A DNA stretch of 64,000 nt from Glomus cerebriforme (GCA_003550305.1 QKYT01000516.1:1933-65932), one strand, 5' to 3'; positions 1-13,249 are shown, numbered from the stretch's first letter. Numbers and translations: made by a program. Notes: generated by a model from the sequence alone, not told the origin.

Positions 1-1054
1 GATGAGATTAATGCATTTTAAGATAAAAAAAACTTAATAAAGAATAAAAATCTTTCTATAATGTAAATAATGTAAGTTGAAAAAATTGTGTGGATGGATA
101 AATAAAAATTTAATAAAATATTATGATAAATAAAGCATCAAATAACTTCATTTCAATCTGTCAAACTTTTTAAATAAATGTCTAAAGACTGCTATATATA
201 TATATATGTGCCATTTTATAGTACTGTATAATGATAAAAATCATAAAAACAAATAAAAAATGAGTTTTTCATTATAATACTATTATAATATATATTTAGA
301 AAATAATACTTTATATCTAATATTATTGTTTTAATTGTTTTACTATTCTACCTACTATACCAATTAATAATATAATTTTGCATATCAATTTAACTAGTTT
401 ATAAATATATAAACAATATATGATAATGTAACTTTCTTTTCTTTTTACATAAAGAAACTACTCTATAAGTAAAATAATGGAAAAGAAAATAAGGGATATG
501 TTTAACCAAATAAAAAGTTGTTATATTTTAATTACATATTATCAATGTTTCTAAATAAGGTTAATGATTTGTGTCTTTTGTAGTAGCTTTTGATGCACAA
601 TTGCTTTAAAAAACAGCTATTATTCTATTTTATTGTAAAATTATTGTAAAAGTTTTAAATATTGTTTTTCTAATTAAATTTTTTGTAATGTGATTTATTA
701 TAATTTACTTTAATACATTAAACTTTGCTTTTTTTTATAATATTGTGATCCACAAATATAAACCTATTAGATAATAAACATAAATGTGTATCATAAATTT
801 TTCTTTAACATAAAAATGTAAACAATAATACAAATCATAGTAACGTAACAATAAATACACAATCAAAAATGGGAAAACTTAACCTGGATCAGTCGTCTAA
901 GATTTTTTTTAGACTCTTCATGTGATTGCATCAGTTTATATGTTTTATCTTATTTGTTTATTACCCATTAATTTTGCGTAAGTTAATTAACTATACATGA
1001 ACTTGAAATTACATACAGTATATCTTGCAGTCGGCCTGCACTATTGGGCCAAGT
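1..1054. other. AT-rich intergenic DNA, no gene seen
   Basis: No open frame with coding character was found on either strand. There is a short TA run near 190-207. The words TACTGTA/TACAGTA occur near 221 and 1015, as in most intergenic parts of this window. Confidence 0.6.
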
Positions 1055-1670
1055 TTATAATGCCTTACGAAATTTGGGCCGGCATTAGACATCTCGCCTG
1101 TCAGCTGAGGCAAAGAACAAATACATCAGATATTATTTGATAATTTGATAATTTATTTATAAAATTATTGGTATTTTAATCACACTAACCATTGTATTTT
1201 TTTTTATACTTTATACAAATCTTTCACAGTGTAATTTGTTAAAATGTTTATCACATGATGGGATTTGATTTGTCAGACAATTTTTGTACGGAAGTTTGGT
1301 AAAATTTGCTAGATTTCTGATTTAACTTTTATTTCTCTTAAATATATTCAGATTTATTTAAAAAAAATGTCTTTCGATTATTCTAAGAAGTTATTAATGA
1401 TTTGGAAAGGGTTCTTGAAACTAACGAAGGATATGATGTTATTATCCACGCCGTGAAAATAAAATGGTGAAAGAATTGTTGAAATCTGATCTTATTTTTC
1501 ATTGATTTCTTTTTTTCATCAAATAAATTGAAACAAATTAAAAACAAGCATTTTAAAAAGTTTGGAAAGATGTAATTTAGATAGTGCACCGAACTGATTT
1601 AGTAAACCCTTGTCTCAAGACTTAAATCGAATAATTAAATTATTAGTGTTAAAAGTATATACAATAATTG
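1055..1670 (+). repeat. Dispersed repeat, copy 1, carrying a broken BTB N-terminus
   Basis: A GC-richer block (1055-1115, containing GGGCCGGCATTAGACATCTC) and a downstream block (1333-1670) recur in the same orientation at 9955-10405. The downstream block starts with a frame opening MSFDYS at 1366, closely related to the MTFEYS / YDVII start of the intact BTB gene at 11057. It loses frame within the first few codons here, so it is a dead BTB N-terminus. The two copies differ by about 160 bases of extra sequence between the blocks in this copy. Confidence 0.7.
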
Positions 1671-1839
1671 CTATTTATTAAATTTATAGAGTGATACGAA
1701 AAGTTGTAGAGTATGGTTAATGAGTTTCGTATGAACATGTGAAATGAATAACTACTATTGCGTAATTATCACAAGTGCAAATAAACTTTAATATTTTGTG
1801 CGACACAATAAATTTGTACTATTTTGACTGAATATTGGA

Positions 1840-3330
1840 CTATGTAAAAAATATAAGTAAAATTTAATATTGATAAATTATGATTACATGATAATCCTTC
1901 ATGACACACCCTTAGTAAATTTTAAAAAGGTATTCTATATAAATACTCATTTTATTATTAAATTTTTTTAAAAAAAATTTTCTCTATAATTTATTTTCCT
2001 TAGAATTTCCTTTAAATCCCTCTTTACCTTCCTTATACTGTATATGAGTTACTTTCTCATTACAGGCAAGGAAAAACTGGTCAGTTAGTTGAGTCTCTCC
2101 TAACTGGCCAGTTTGGTTTAGTTTTAAAATCCCTCTTTATCTTCCTTATACTGTATATGAGCTACTTTCTCATTACAGGAAAGGAAAAACTGGTCAGTTA
2201 GTCGAGTCTCTCCTAACTGGCCAGTTTGGTTTAGATTAGATTTCCCTCATTCTTTTCTCGTATCTTTATTTTTATATATTATTATGTTTATTATTATGTT
2301 TATGAATCATCGTTGAAGACAAAAGAAATAAGAAGAAATCTAAAATAGAAGTATATACCAACTTTAAACCAGATGTAATGAAGAGAGTAGATAACGGAAA
2401 GCTTTACTTGTGGGAATAAAAATTATAAATAGTCATAAGGTATGTGTTATAAATGGATTTTAAATTGTGAGTTATCCATAATTAATTGCAGGGCTATTTT
2501 TTTTTGTTTTTTGTATAACTTAGATCAATACCAAAAGCAGCTACTAAGAAAATGAAAATGTAACCAGAGTTAACAAGAAAAAAAGTATTGAGTTTAAAAA
2601 TAACTAGATATTTGTAACTGAAGTCAGCGACAAAGTGGATAACTTCCATTTAAATGTGATTGGAATTGAAAATGAAAGGAGAATATTGACATCACATAGG
2701 ATAAATGGATGTTTGCGACTATTTACGGTAATCAAGTGGTACAATCAAATGGAAAATGCAGGCTTCAAAAGAAGCAAAATCCCGAGTGAATAAATATCAT
2801 TAACCATTTAGATATGGCTGAATTGACAACAAAATAGGAAATGTTGATGATACATGGGATAAAATAGTGTTTATCAAATGACCAATAACATAAATCAAGA
2901 TGATTATATTTACAGAAAATGTGAATGTGAGCAAACAATCATTCAGTGTTAATATAAGCTTCAGGGGCAAGTTTCTTTGGTAATATTAATATTTGTAAAT
3001 GTAAATACTGCACCTTTTCCATAAAATTTCTTAGGTCAGAAATACAAGTACTGGTGAGAGAAATTATGCATATATATATATATAGAATAGCGCTGGTAAT
3101 AAAGAAATGATTGTGATTTAGTAAAATGCAAATAATATCAAGGGAGACATTAGCAATTAGCAAAACAGGAAAGTTGGAAATAATGACGCTGATGAAAGTG
3201 CTGTAATGGTATTAGCTGTTGTAATGGGGTAGGGAAAATGGTGTGATAAGGAAGGATTAGCAAAATTGGGAAAAATGTTAATTATAAATTGTTTTTTAGA
3301 AAATAATATGTTTATACTTGTTCACTTTTT
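1840..3330 (+). repeat. Member of a ~1.5 kb dispersed repeat family, copy 1
   Basis: It starts with a TCATGACA..GTAAATTTTAC block near 1900. Next comes a signature block with CCTTATACTGTATA, GGCAAGGAAAAACTGGTCAG and TGGCCAGTTTGGTTTAG, then a purine-rich body. Here the signature block is present twice in tandem with a period of 113 bases (2015-2127 and 2128-2240). Other copies lie at 5503-7000, 32170-33480 and, inverted, inside 18825-20570. Ends are approximate. The body looks like decayed coding sequence with many stops; I do not recognise a protein. Confidence 0.6.
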
Positions 3331-3339
3331 ATATCTTGT

Positions 3340-5059
3340 TTTATTTTATTATTCTTTATTTCTTTTATGTAGAAAAATAGTGTAATCCATTTTTTATAAA
3401 TATAATAAAAATATAAATTAACAAATAATCAGAATTTCTGTTATTTTTCAAATTGTATCTTTTACTGTTTTTAAAATACAAAAATATTCTACATCAGATG
3501 AGTGAAAAAATGAGATGCATGCAAAGAAATATTGAATATTAATTTTGTTAATAAAAAAAAATATTATTTATGAAGGGAACCTTAAAACAGAGGTAAATTT
3601 ATTTTATATGTATAATTTTATAAATAATTATACAATACATATTCTATAATACATACAGTACCTTTGAACTATACTCAATATCGATTTTAACATTATAATA
3701 TATTCAATTAGGCAATCCTACTCTACAACTTTCTGTCTTACCTAATTTATACTCTTGTTTAGAAACAACAATATTTTTAAAACTAGAAATATTATTATAT
3801 AGGGATTATGTAATTGATGCTATGATTGGATTATAAATTAGTTTGTTTAATGCTAAATTTAATTTGAATCTTTTAAAATTATGTTTCGATCATTGGAAAG
3901 TTAAAACGGATAATTATATATATACAATAATTAAATGAATTAACATATAAAATTGAATGTATTCGGAATGTTTTATACCTATTACGTCTTTAATCAGTTG
4001 CATAAATTCAAAAAACTAAAAGATAATGTATGTAAAGTTTAAANGTCCGATTCAAAGATCACAACGGAATTAACGAGTGAATTTACTTCTACGTCGACTT
4101 CTTCAAGCATAGTTTCTCCGATTTCTTTAATCATTATTATAGAATTTTGAACTCTTTAAGAATCTTGTAAGATCAATAGAAGTTTATGAATAATCCAAGT
4201 ATTTTGCCTACCAAAAGTAAGTTGAACTTACGTGTTTTAAACATTCAAATAGAATTTTAAAATGTTATTATCCAAATATTTTCTAATTTTTATATACAAA
4301 GTCAAAAACGGTTTCTTTGGACTCTAAGATCATGGTTGCGTATCATCTGACCTGCGCTAATTTCATTTATTTTCATTTAATTCTTCTTGTTCATTCGTAA
4401 ATTTTTTTTAATTTTCTATTCCTACATTATATTTGATTCATTTTGTATCCTAGAATTTAAAACCGGTTTCGTTTTTTGGAACTGGTTTGCTTTTAAATCA
4501 TGACCAAGTATAATTTTATTATATCAATTATATTAGGCTGATTACAATTTATCATCGATTTGTTAAGCCAGTTCCGGTTATATAAAATTTGGGTCCAAAC
4601 GATTAACCGGTTAAACCCGGTTTTTATGAACTGGTTCTAAACTCTACTATCAGTTAAGAGAATGGGACGACTATCTTTATTAATGTTATTTCTGATTGGA
4701 TACAATTAAATATATATAATTTATAGTATAACTTATTTATTTATTAGAATTTATTTGTTTAAAATCATGATTAAAATGAATATTCTGAATAAAATTAAAT
4801 TTATTAGTCCAAGTTTAAATTTTAAAAATACTACTGTATGTTACTTGAGATTAAAAAGTAATTTCTAAATTATAGTTAATTGGTTCTCAATTCAGATCGA
4901 ATATTTGTTTTAAGATTTTATTTATCAAAGAAATTATCTCTTATATACCATTTCATTCTACTAAAAGGAAAATTATAATTTGAAACTCCAAATATCATCA
5001 CGCGAAAATTCTTTGGAAAATTCTAATGCACATTTTATTTTTATTTTATTTTTATTTCA
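3340..5059. other. Intergenic DNA with a probable F-box/LRR relic
   Basis: The stretch 3830-3990 (ACGGATAATTATATA, AATTAAATGAATTAACATATAAA) is related to 10480-10600 downstream of the other BTB relic. In translation both give short LRR-like pieces with stops. I infer decayed F-box or similar family members. One N lies near 4043. A small inverted-repeat element is listed separately. Nothing else was recognised. Confidence 0.35.
4452..4645. mobile_element. Possible small inverted-repeat element (MITE-like)
   Basis: The left end AGAATTTAAAACCGGTT resembles the reverse complement of the right end (GAACTGGTTCTAAACTCT). The words AACCGGTT and AACTGGTT recur four to five times inside about 190 bases. 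The arms are short and imperfect, and I could not define a target-site duplication. Confidence 0.35.
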
Positions 5060-5207
5060 GACGAAGTTGTGTTACAAGAATTAAAAATCGTAAATATAAA
5101 AAGAGCTAAAGCTTTGGTTAATAACCTCTATTGAGGAAGATAAGTGGACTGCCTTCGTAAAGGGGAGGGAATACGAGGGGCGGAATAGGCAAATCCATCC
5201 ACTTTGA
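5060..5207 (+). other. Coding-like patch, probably a gene relic
   Basis: Right after a TTTATTTCAG that could be a splice acceptor, one frame reads DEVVLQELKIVNIKRAKALV and then stops. A different frame continues from 5133 with EEDKWTAFVKGREYEGRN and stops at 5207. The stretch is clearly less AT-rich than its surroundings. The frame break suggests a decayed terminal exon. I do not recognise the family. Confidence 0.25.
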
Positions 5208-5502
5208 CGCACTGGGGAATGTAAAAAAACTAAACTGAAAAAAAAAACGAAAAAGAAAAATAGAAAAAGTAAAAAATAACTATAAATTCACACTTCTAAA
5301 CTAATCTATTACTTCGTTTCTGAGTAACCAGGTATCCATCCTCTTGAAAGAAAACAGATGAGAAATATTGAGCAGTCCGTTTATCACCTATCAGCAGCCT
5401 AGGACAGAGAGCGTAAAGAGAATATAGTTAATGTTCTTACACGTGCACGGACAAGGATCGGTAGTTGGATCCACTACGGTCACGTGAAGCTCGCGTTTTT
5501 AT

Positions 5503-7000
5503 GTAATAGATTCATATGATTGACTTTATAAAATATCTTAATAACATTTCATTATGATTGGTTTTGATACTTCGCGTGACTATGTGAAATCTAGTATCTT
5601 CTAATATTACCTAATTATTGAAAAAAATAAGAAATTATGATCCAATAGATCCAATACAACAAATACAACAGATGGTGCAACATGTAAAAAATACGGATTG
5701 TAACTCATATGAGCCATTATACTTTACTTGGCTAGCACATTAGCCCATAATTAAAAATAAATGAATTTGATAATAAAAAATGAACAAATAAGTCTAAATT
5801 AAGTAGTACATTGCATAATCAATAATAAAAATACATAATAAGTTTTCATGACACATCTCTTGTAAATTTTACAAAAATAAAAAAAAAGTTATAAATACCT
5901 ACCATTTTCTTTTAAAAAATTTTTTCTAAATTTTAAAAAACTAGATTTACTGGATTCTCCCTTTAAACTTCTCTCTCTCTCTATAATATTTACCTTTCCT
6001 TTTTAAAACTAGATTCTCCCTTTAACCTCCCTCTTTATCTTCCTTATACTGTATACGATAATTTCCTCGTATCAGGCAAGGAAAACCGGTCAGATAGTCG
6101 AGTATCTCCTAACTGGCTGGTTGGTTTAGATTAGAATTCCCTCTTCCAAAAATCCAGTAACTCTAAAGATACTATCTATTAGCAAAGCCTAAAGTAATAC
6201 AAGTTACCAGTTGAAACACCAAAGAGTATCTCTAAAGCGATAAAGCCGAAACCTGCTTTTTCTAAAAAGAAGAAGACAAATAACCTAATGGAATATTATA
6301 GAAAAAATCCAGTAAAATGTATATTTGAAGATACAAAAGATTATGTGGACAGTCATAATGAGGAAAAATCAAGGAAGAAACAATTTTATTAACAATAAAA
6401 TATGAAAAAATGTATACAAAAATAGGTATAGTGATACCTTTAAACAGTAAAGACAAAAAGAATCTGATAATACAAATATACAACAAAAAAGCAAAAACAA
6501 TTAGATAAATGGATATTAAAAATTATGAAGACTAAAAAGATCATTGTTATGGTGACAGAAAGATAAAGAAATGAGAAGTATATCCACAGAAAAAAATTGG
6601 AAAGAATAAATTTGAAGAAGTATAAACATCCTGACAGAAAATAAAAAAGTGAAGAGTTGATGAAAGAATTATTGAGGAAAACAATGAATGTGATAAAGGA
6701 ACAATATACCGGAAAACGAAATGGAGGATAATTTAAAGTTATTAGGTTCTATCATGGTAATTGAACAGAAAGGGTATATGAAATTAATTTGGAACAAAAG
6801 ATGTGATAAGGTGAAATAGAAGGAAATAATGGTGTAGATTAAACAAAAAGAAAATAAACAAGAATATTAGTAGAAAAAACATGAAAAGAAATGCAAGAAG
6901 AAACAATTAAAAAAATAGAAAAAATACAACAAAATAATACAATGAAGAATAAGATTGTTAATAAAATCAATAAATAATATTTACTAAAATTAATTATAGA
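5503..7000 (+). repeat. Member of the ~1.5 kb dispersed repeat family, copy 2
   Basis: It starts with ATGTAATAGATTCATATGAT, as at 32170 and, inverted, near 20570. It then carries the TTTTCATGACA block (5847), the signature block with TTATACTGTATAC and GGCAAGGAAAACCGGTCAG (6010-6140), and a purine-rich body to about 7000. Frames in the body are full of stops. Confidence 0.6.
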
Positions 7001-7638
7001 ATAGTTTTTTTATAGTTTTAATAGCATTTTTATTTTTAATTTTTAAAACAATCAAAGAACAATTAATAATTTTATGTATTTAAATTTTCAGTAATTTTAA
7101 TGAATAATTATTTAATTTTCATGAACCGTTTCGGCCTTTATTTTATAATTTATGTAATAAAAATATTAAATTAATAAAACAAATAAACAGAATCAATAAA
7201 AATCAATAAGACCCAATGTATCCAATCAGGAGTATTTCCTCAAATTTTTGCTGTGCCACTCGAGATTAATAGTTTTGCGTAATCGGTATATCGATACGTT
7301 GCTTAAATCAAAATTATTTCTCACTAAGCTTAAGTAAAAAAAAAAAATTTATAATTATGATAATTACAATGAAGTGAATACAATGAATACTGAAAGATCA
7401 TTTATAATTATAGTAACTCAAATATAATAAATATAATTTATTGTTCATTAGATACTGTAAGTTACTTATATGTAATACATATTAACGAGTTCAAATGTCA
7501 TCTGGAATGCTGCAGATATAAAAAAATATATGCCAGCAAATGCGAGTCAAAATTATTTTAAAATAAATTAATTAAAAAAAAATCTATATTTTTTTAAAAA
7601 ATAAATAAATCTTTATATAATATCATATTATAAAATTT
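7001..7638. other. AT-rich spacer downstream of the HAD gene
   Basis: No open frame or repeat was recognised. It lies 3' of the minus-strand HAD gene and presumably holds its 3' UTR and poly(A) signal. Confidence 0.5.
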
Positions 7639-9454
7639 TCAGACCCTTTCTTCTTGAGAGAACATCCATTCAACTGCATGTAATACATTATCAGCAACAT
7701 GTTTAGCGGGATTTATATGATCATTAACTTTCCCTGAAAATATCCCAGTTCTAACCAATATTGATGTCCATCCTGCTCTATTTGCTCCTGCAATATCTTT
7801 TTTTTTTAAAAAAAAATATATAAATATAAATATATATTAAATTATTATTTTGATTGTAAAAGAAAAATAAAAAACATACCTGAAGAAGGATTATCTCCAA
7901 CAGCTATAAAAAAAGTAATTAGATTAAATCATATAATAATAATTTTAATATTGAATATAAAAGCTTACCATAGATTCTCCTGTTAGGTACTACATTCAAT
8001 TCTGGAGCAAATTCTCCTAATTTCCTTGCTGCATACACATAAGTTATAGGTTCTGGTTTTCCATACAATTTATAATTAGGCTTATGGCCCATTATACTCT
8101 AAACAAAACAATAAGTGTAAATTAAAAAAATTAATAAAAAACCAGATCCTATTTTAAATTAATTAAATTACCTCAGATAAAAGTTCTAAACACATCCTAA
8201 ATGACCCTTGAGCATATCTAGGAATTGGAAAATCAGTTGACCAAATCTATAAATATAAAACAAATTTATAATTATTACAAATCCCTTTTTTTTTTTAATA
8301 ATAATAAAACTGTTACTTACAATATCAGGATTTGAGAAATATAGTGGAACAACATTTAAATTTACTTTATGGTTATCCTTCGATGTCCCAATATATCCCT
8401 CTTTACTTTTTAATACATCTAATGTTATTTGTAAATCTCGTCCCCCTAAATAAAAGTGTGATCAATTAAGCATTCATCCAATTACGAATTTTTAGATAAA
8501 ATATACCTACAGTCACGACTATCATGAAACATCATAATTGCTTTTATCGGTTCCTTTGAAAAATCGATATTCTAATATAAAAGAGAGATATACGTATACC
8601 AATTAAATTACATTAAATTTATTACATTAAAAAATTTAATTATCTTACCCTTGTTAATTTTAATTCTTCCTGAGTTAATTTCTTAAATGGCCAAATACTT
8701 GGATCCCATGCTATAATATCATCTGGTATTACAACTCGATTAAATCCATAACTGAAAAAAAAAGTAAATTGTCAACTTAATTTAATCCTAGATAATACTT
8801 GAAATTTTAAATTATATATATAACGAACCTCTCAGCAACTCTTCTACAATTATCTGCTGCACCTCCTAATACTAATATTTGAGAATTTTGGTAGGTAGAA
8901 ACTAATGATTTCATAGGTGAATGTGATAATATAATTTGTTTTTCTGATAGCTAAAACAAATTAATTATATTAAAATTTCAGTAATAGAAACTTCCAAAAA
9001 ATTATAATAATATTATTTACATTAAAATCAAGCATTTTAGAAAGTTCTTCGGCCTTTTCCTTTTCAGTAACTCCTCCACCATTTGTTAATAAGACAAAAG
9101 GAATCTTTCTTTAATAATAATGAAAAATATCAGTTAGAGTTAAAGCTAAATAATGAAAGCTAGAAAGCATCAAAACTTACTTCTTAGCCTTGTTCTCACC
9201 ATTTAGAAACTTCAACGCATCTCTTGTTTCAGGAACTACCTTATTACCCTTTATAATTTATGTTAATAAATAAAAAAAATAAACATATCAAAAATATTTT
9301 ATATACAAACCTTGATTAATACACCATCGATATCTAAGCACACACCATAATTACAAGTAGGTGAAGTTGAATACCATCGAAAAGAACTTGAACAATTAAA
9401 AGCTTTCGTAAATAACAATTTATTGAACCAATTTCGATTAAATGAACGCAACAT
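7639..9454 (-). CDS. HAD-superfamily hydrolase, HDHD5/CECR5 (YKR070W-like) type, 11 exons
   Basis: I rebuilt this gene by hand. Exons on the minus strand are 9454-9311, 9248-9181, 9108-9021, 8950-8829, 8751-8649, 8571-8511, 8445-8321, 8246-8172, 8098-7969, 7903-7880 and 7796-7639. Every intron is GT..AG and all phases join, giving 365 residues plus stop. Motif I is CLDIDGVL (D41 and D43, the nucleophile and acid/base pair). Motif II is VLLTNGGG (T79). Motif III is K276 in LYGKPEP. Motif IV is VGDNPSSDI (D309). DSRDWGRDLQ, split across exons 6 and 7, is typical of this subfamily. The basic, Ser/Phe-rich N-terminus (MLRSFNRNWFNKLL..) suggests mitochondrial import. Members are predicted phosphatases of uncertain substrate, so substrate is not assigned. 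The gene looks intact and ordinary, flanked on both sides by the BTB-relic repeat. Confidence 0.9.
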
Positions 9455-9954
9455 TTTGAGATACTAAAATATTAATATAATTAAATAAAACTCTGCCAGT
9501 ATGATAGTGATATTTCGTCATAATTTTAAATTATACCACGAAATCATATGATGATAATAACAATATAATAGTTAATACGATATAAATTGAACAATTTAGA
9601 TAAAAAAAAAAATAATAACTGATAATAATAAATTCAATATTTATTTTATTTAACACTTATCAAAAATACAGTATAATGAAAAAATTGAAAAATCTAATAC
9701 CTTAATGCAATGTGCAGTTCATAAAAATTTAGAATTTGAAAAATTTTTTCTGTCGTCAATTTATAATGTGCATATTGCAGATTATCTAACCTATTTTAGC
9801 CTATTTTATATAACTAATTGATCGGCAGTAGTTTATTATGAACCAAAATTCGTTAAGATCGATCATTTTTAATGGACAGACTGCAATTTTGTATTACTGT
9901 ACTATGCACAAAATTTTTGTGCACGATGTGCACAAATTTTTACACACTCGGGTC
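9455..9954. other. Upstream region of the HAD gene
   Basis: AT-rich, no open frame. A near-palindrome TGCACAAAATTTTTGTGCA lies at about 9906-9924. TACAGTA (9668) and TACTGTA (9893) are present. It probably contains the HAD promoter, but I see no clear TATA box. Confidence 0.45.
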
Positions 9955-10405
9955 TATAATGCCTTACGAAATTTGGGCCGGCATTAGACATCTCGCCTGT
10001 CAGCTGAGGCAAAGATCGATATAAGATAAATATACTATTTGATAATTCCATAGTTATCCGATTTAATTTTTATTCTCTTAAAATATATTCAGATTTTTAA
10101 AAAAAATGTCTTTCGATTATTTTCAAGAAGTTATTAATGATTTGGAAAGGGTTCTTGAAACTGACGAAGGATATGATGTTATTATCCACGCCGGTTAAAA
10201 TAAAATGATAAAAGAATTGGTGAACCCTTTCATTGATTTCTTTATTTATCAAATCAAACAGATCAAAAATAAATACTTTAAAAAAATTTGGAAAGAGATT
10301 ATTTAAATATAGTGCACCGAACTGATTGAATAAACCCGAGTTATTTGACTTGAAATTTAAATCAAATAATCAAATTATTAGTGTTGAGGGTATATACAAT
10401 AATAA
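9955..10405 (+). repeat. Dispersed repeat, copy 2, with BTB N-terminal relic
   Basis: This is the direct-orientation copy of 1055-1670. The BTB relic begins at 10106 and reads MSFDYFQEVINDLERVLE then YDVIIHAG before a stop, so it holds its frame longer than copy 1. It lies about 0.9 kb upstream of the intact BTB-TLDc gene at 11057, whose N-terminus it resembles. Confidence 0.7.
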
Positions 10406-11056
10406 CAGTTTGGAATTATTAAATTAATTGAAAATCCAAGAAAAAATTATTTGGCTATGGTTGATTATAAATTAGCTTTGCTAAATTTAATTTTGATGAA
10501 GTTTGAATTATTTTTCAATCATTGGGAAGATAAAACGGATAATTATATACAGTATATAATTCTAAAACACAAGAATTAAATGAATTAACATATAAAAGTG
10601 AAATGTCATGATTTTAATCGCTTAGAAAAAGGAAATAAGCTCTTAGATCAAATTTTAAAACTAATTCTTACTTTTCAAATGAAAATATTTTTATGCAAAA
10701 ATATCACTTTTGACACCGCATTAATTATCACACCCAAATTGACTTTCGGTATTGAATAATAATTATTTATATTATGCATTAAAGTGACGATTAAATCTTA
10801 AATCTTGAAAATTAAAACGGTAACATTTGTGAATTTTTATTGTCTTGAAAATATCTTGGAAAATTTCAAAACGGTCAATATTGTATTATATAAAGAGATC
10901 GATTTAACAGGAATATAATCATTTGGGAAAACAGACTAACTTCACAAATGAAACGTCGTGTAACATTTTTCATTGTGAAATGTTGGCGATCTTACAAATT
11001 TATACGGTTTTCCATCAGGTTGTCAAAAAAAAAATTTCTTTTACTCAACAATAAAA
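10406..11056 (+). other. Spacer with a probable F-box/LRR relic, upstream of BTB-TLDc gene 1
   Basis: At 10410-10490 a broken frame reads like the NYGIIKLIE stretch found in the F-box proteins of this window. The following 100 bases match the relic at 3830-3990. The last 100 bases should hold the promoter and leader of the BTB gene (A-rich run, then ACAATAAAAATG). Confidence 0.35.
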
Positions 11057-12528
11057 ATGACTTTCGAATATTCTCAAGAAACTATTAGTGATTACGAAAA
11101 ATTGTTGGAAACTGGTGAAGAGTATGATGTCATTATATACACATGTGAAAATGAAAATGTAAAAGAAATATACGCACATTCATTAATTTTACGTACAAGG
11201 TCACAACATTTTCGTACAGCATTTTCTAAAAAATGTGCAGAGAAAAAGAATGGAAAATTTATTTTTAAAAAACCTAACATCTGTCTTCAAATATTTAAAA
11301 TAATTTTAAGGTAATTAAAAAATAAAAGAAAACATATATAGTATTGTATTAGACGCCGTAGCAATTAATATATTTATAATTATTTAGATTTATTTATTGC
11401 GGAAAGATTGATTTGACAAATTTAAACGTTTCTGAGATATTAAAACTTTTGATGGCGGTAGATGAACTTAATGTCCAAACTTTAATTCCTTGCATTCAGG
11501 AATATTTAATTAAACATCACCATGAATTTTTACAACAAAATTCTGCTGAAATTCTTGAAACTATTTATCAGCATGAATCATTCAAAGATTTATGGAATTT
11601 TTACCTTGAAAAAATTTGTGAAGAACCTGAAGTATTATTCAATTCTGATAAATTTATTAAACTTAACGCACCTTTATTGGAATTGCTTTTAAAACGGGAT
11701 GATTTAAGATTGGATGAAATTGTTGTTTGGGATAGTTTAATCAAGTGGTGTTTTGCACAACATTCTAATATTTCACAAGATGTTAAGAAATGGAATAAAG
11801 AGGATGTTACAGTTATGGAGAGAACTATTCATAGGTTTATTCCTCAAATTAGATTTTATGAGATTTCTCCTGAAGATTTTATTACGAAAGTATTTCCTTA
11901 TAAAATATTATTATCGGATGATTTAATTGGTAATATATTTACATTTCATATGGTACCAAATAAATTTAATATTAATAATGTACAACCTCCTAGACAACCA
12001 AAGTTTAATTCAAATTTAATTAAAACCGTCCATTTTGCCATTTTTTCTAGTTGGATTGAAAAGAAAGGAGATTCTTATTATAATACAAGAAATATTCCCT
12101 ATAATTTCAATTTACTTTATCGTGCTAGTAGGGATGGCAATACAATTGCAGCATTTCATACTAAATGCGATAACAAGGGAGCTACTATTGTTATAGCAAA
12201 AATCACAAATTTAGAACAAATAGTAGGAGGATACAATCCACTTAATTGGGATTCAACTAGTGGTTATAAGCACACTAATGATAGTTTTATATTCTCATTT
12301 ACAGATAGAAATAACATTCAAACTGCAAAAATGACTTTTAGTAATGATGGTAATAATTCTATATATTGTGGTTCAAATTTTGGGCCAATATTTGGTCCTC
12401 AAGATTTATATGAACTAAAAAATGGTACTTGGGGTAGTGATCAAAGTGCTTATCCTAAAATTGATGGTATGCCGACAGGGGGATTTAATGTGGATGATTA
12501 TGAAGTTTTTCAAGTTGTTAAAAAATAA
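11057..12528 (+). CDS. BTB-BACK-TLDc protein 1
   Basis: Two exons, 11057-11310 and 11388-12528, join in phase across a GT..AG intron (ILRFIYCGKIDL spans the junction) to give 464 residues. Residues ~20-120 form a BTB/POZ fold (EEYDVIIY, AHSLILRTRSQHFR). Residues ~130-250 are BACK-like helices (DEIVVWDSLIKWCF, IPQIRFYEISPEDF). Residues ~295-464 are a TLDc domain (LLYRASRDG, IVGGYNPLNW, SFIFSF, CGSNFGPIFG). By family, BTB-BACK proteins recruit substrates to CUL3 ubiquitin ligases. TLDc domains are known from oxidation-resistance proteins and bind the V-ATPase in several organisms. What this protein targets is unknown. The architecture is greatly expanded in Glomeromycotina. It is convergent with the F-box gene at 14427-15902 and closest in N-terminal sequence to gene 3 at 39341. 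Confidence 0.9.
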
Positions 12529-13249
12529 TCAAATTATGTATTTATATAGTATTCGATGACTATATCTATCATTGATTATAATAAACATATATTTTTTATT
12601 TTGCTAATCTTAACCAGGGAAAAACTCACCGTTTAAACTTTTTTTTTTTAATTTGAGTAAAATTATTATATGTAAATTTATATCAAGAAAAGGGTTTCTA
12701 AGTTAAAAGAGGCAGTTTTTCAGAAATGTTTAAGAAAAAAGTGAAAATTTTGTTTTTTTTTTATGAATTTTTAATTTTAAAAAAAAATTATTTTAACCAT
12801 TATTTCTCTAATTATATTTATTTAACATATTTATTTAAATAAATGTTTACTATTTAATTTTTTTGGGGGTAATTTTTCCTCAGATAACAATTTCATCAAG
12901 TTAACTTGGATGTTAATGGAACTATGAGCATTTTGTAATAAAATTATTAGGCTGCACGCGTTTTACTTTTCACTAGTGCTCCATATATTTATCCGTGATA
13001 TTAATCGCCGCAAGTACAATGATTTATAAACATATTATATTAATTAATAAAATATCAATATGTAAAACACTAAAACATATTGAAATTCAAAGAAACTTTT
13101 TTAAATTGATTTATTAAATAGGTTAATATTAAAGCACAAAAAAATTTAATATTCTTTGGAGCGAATGGCTCTACTTTCTTTTAAAGAAAGTTGAGAAACT
13201 GCTTTGTTCTAACCTTCATTATCGTCTTTATAACCATTATTTCATTTTT
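12529..13249. other. AT-rich 3' spacer
   Basis: 3' flank of BTB-TLDc gene 1, with several homopolymer A and T runs. No gene or recognised repeat. Confidence 0.5.

Noticed and set aside
2015..2240. Two tandem ~113-base units considered as a CRISPR-like or regulatory array
   Set aside because: Only two units, no short regular spacers, and the unit is the signature block of a dispersed eukaryotic repeat family.
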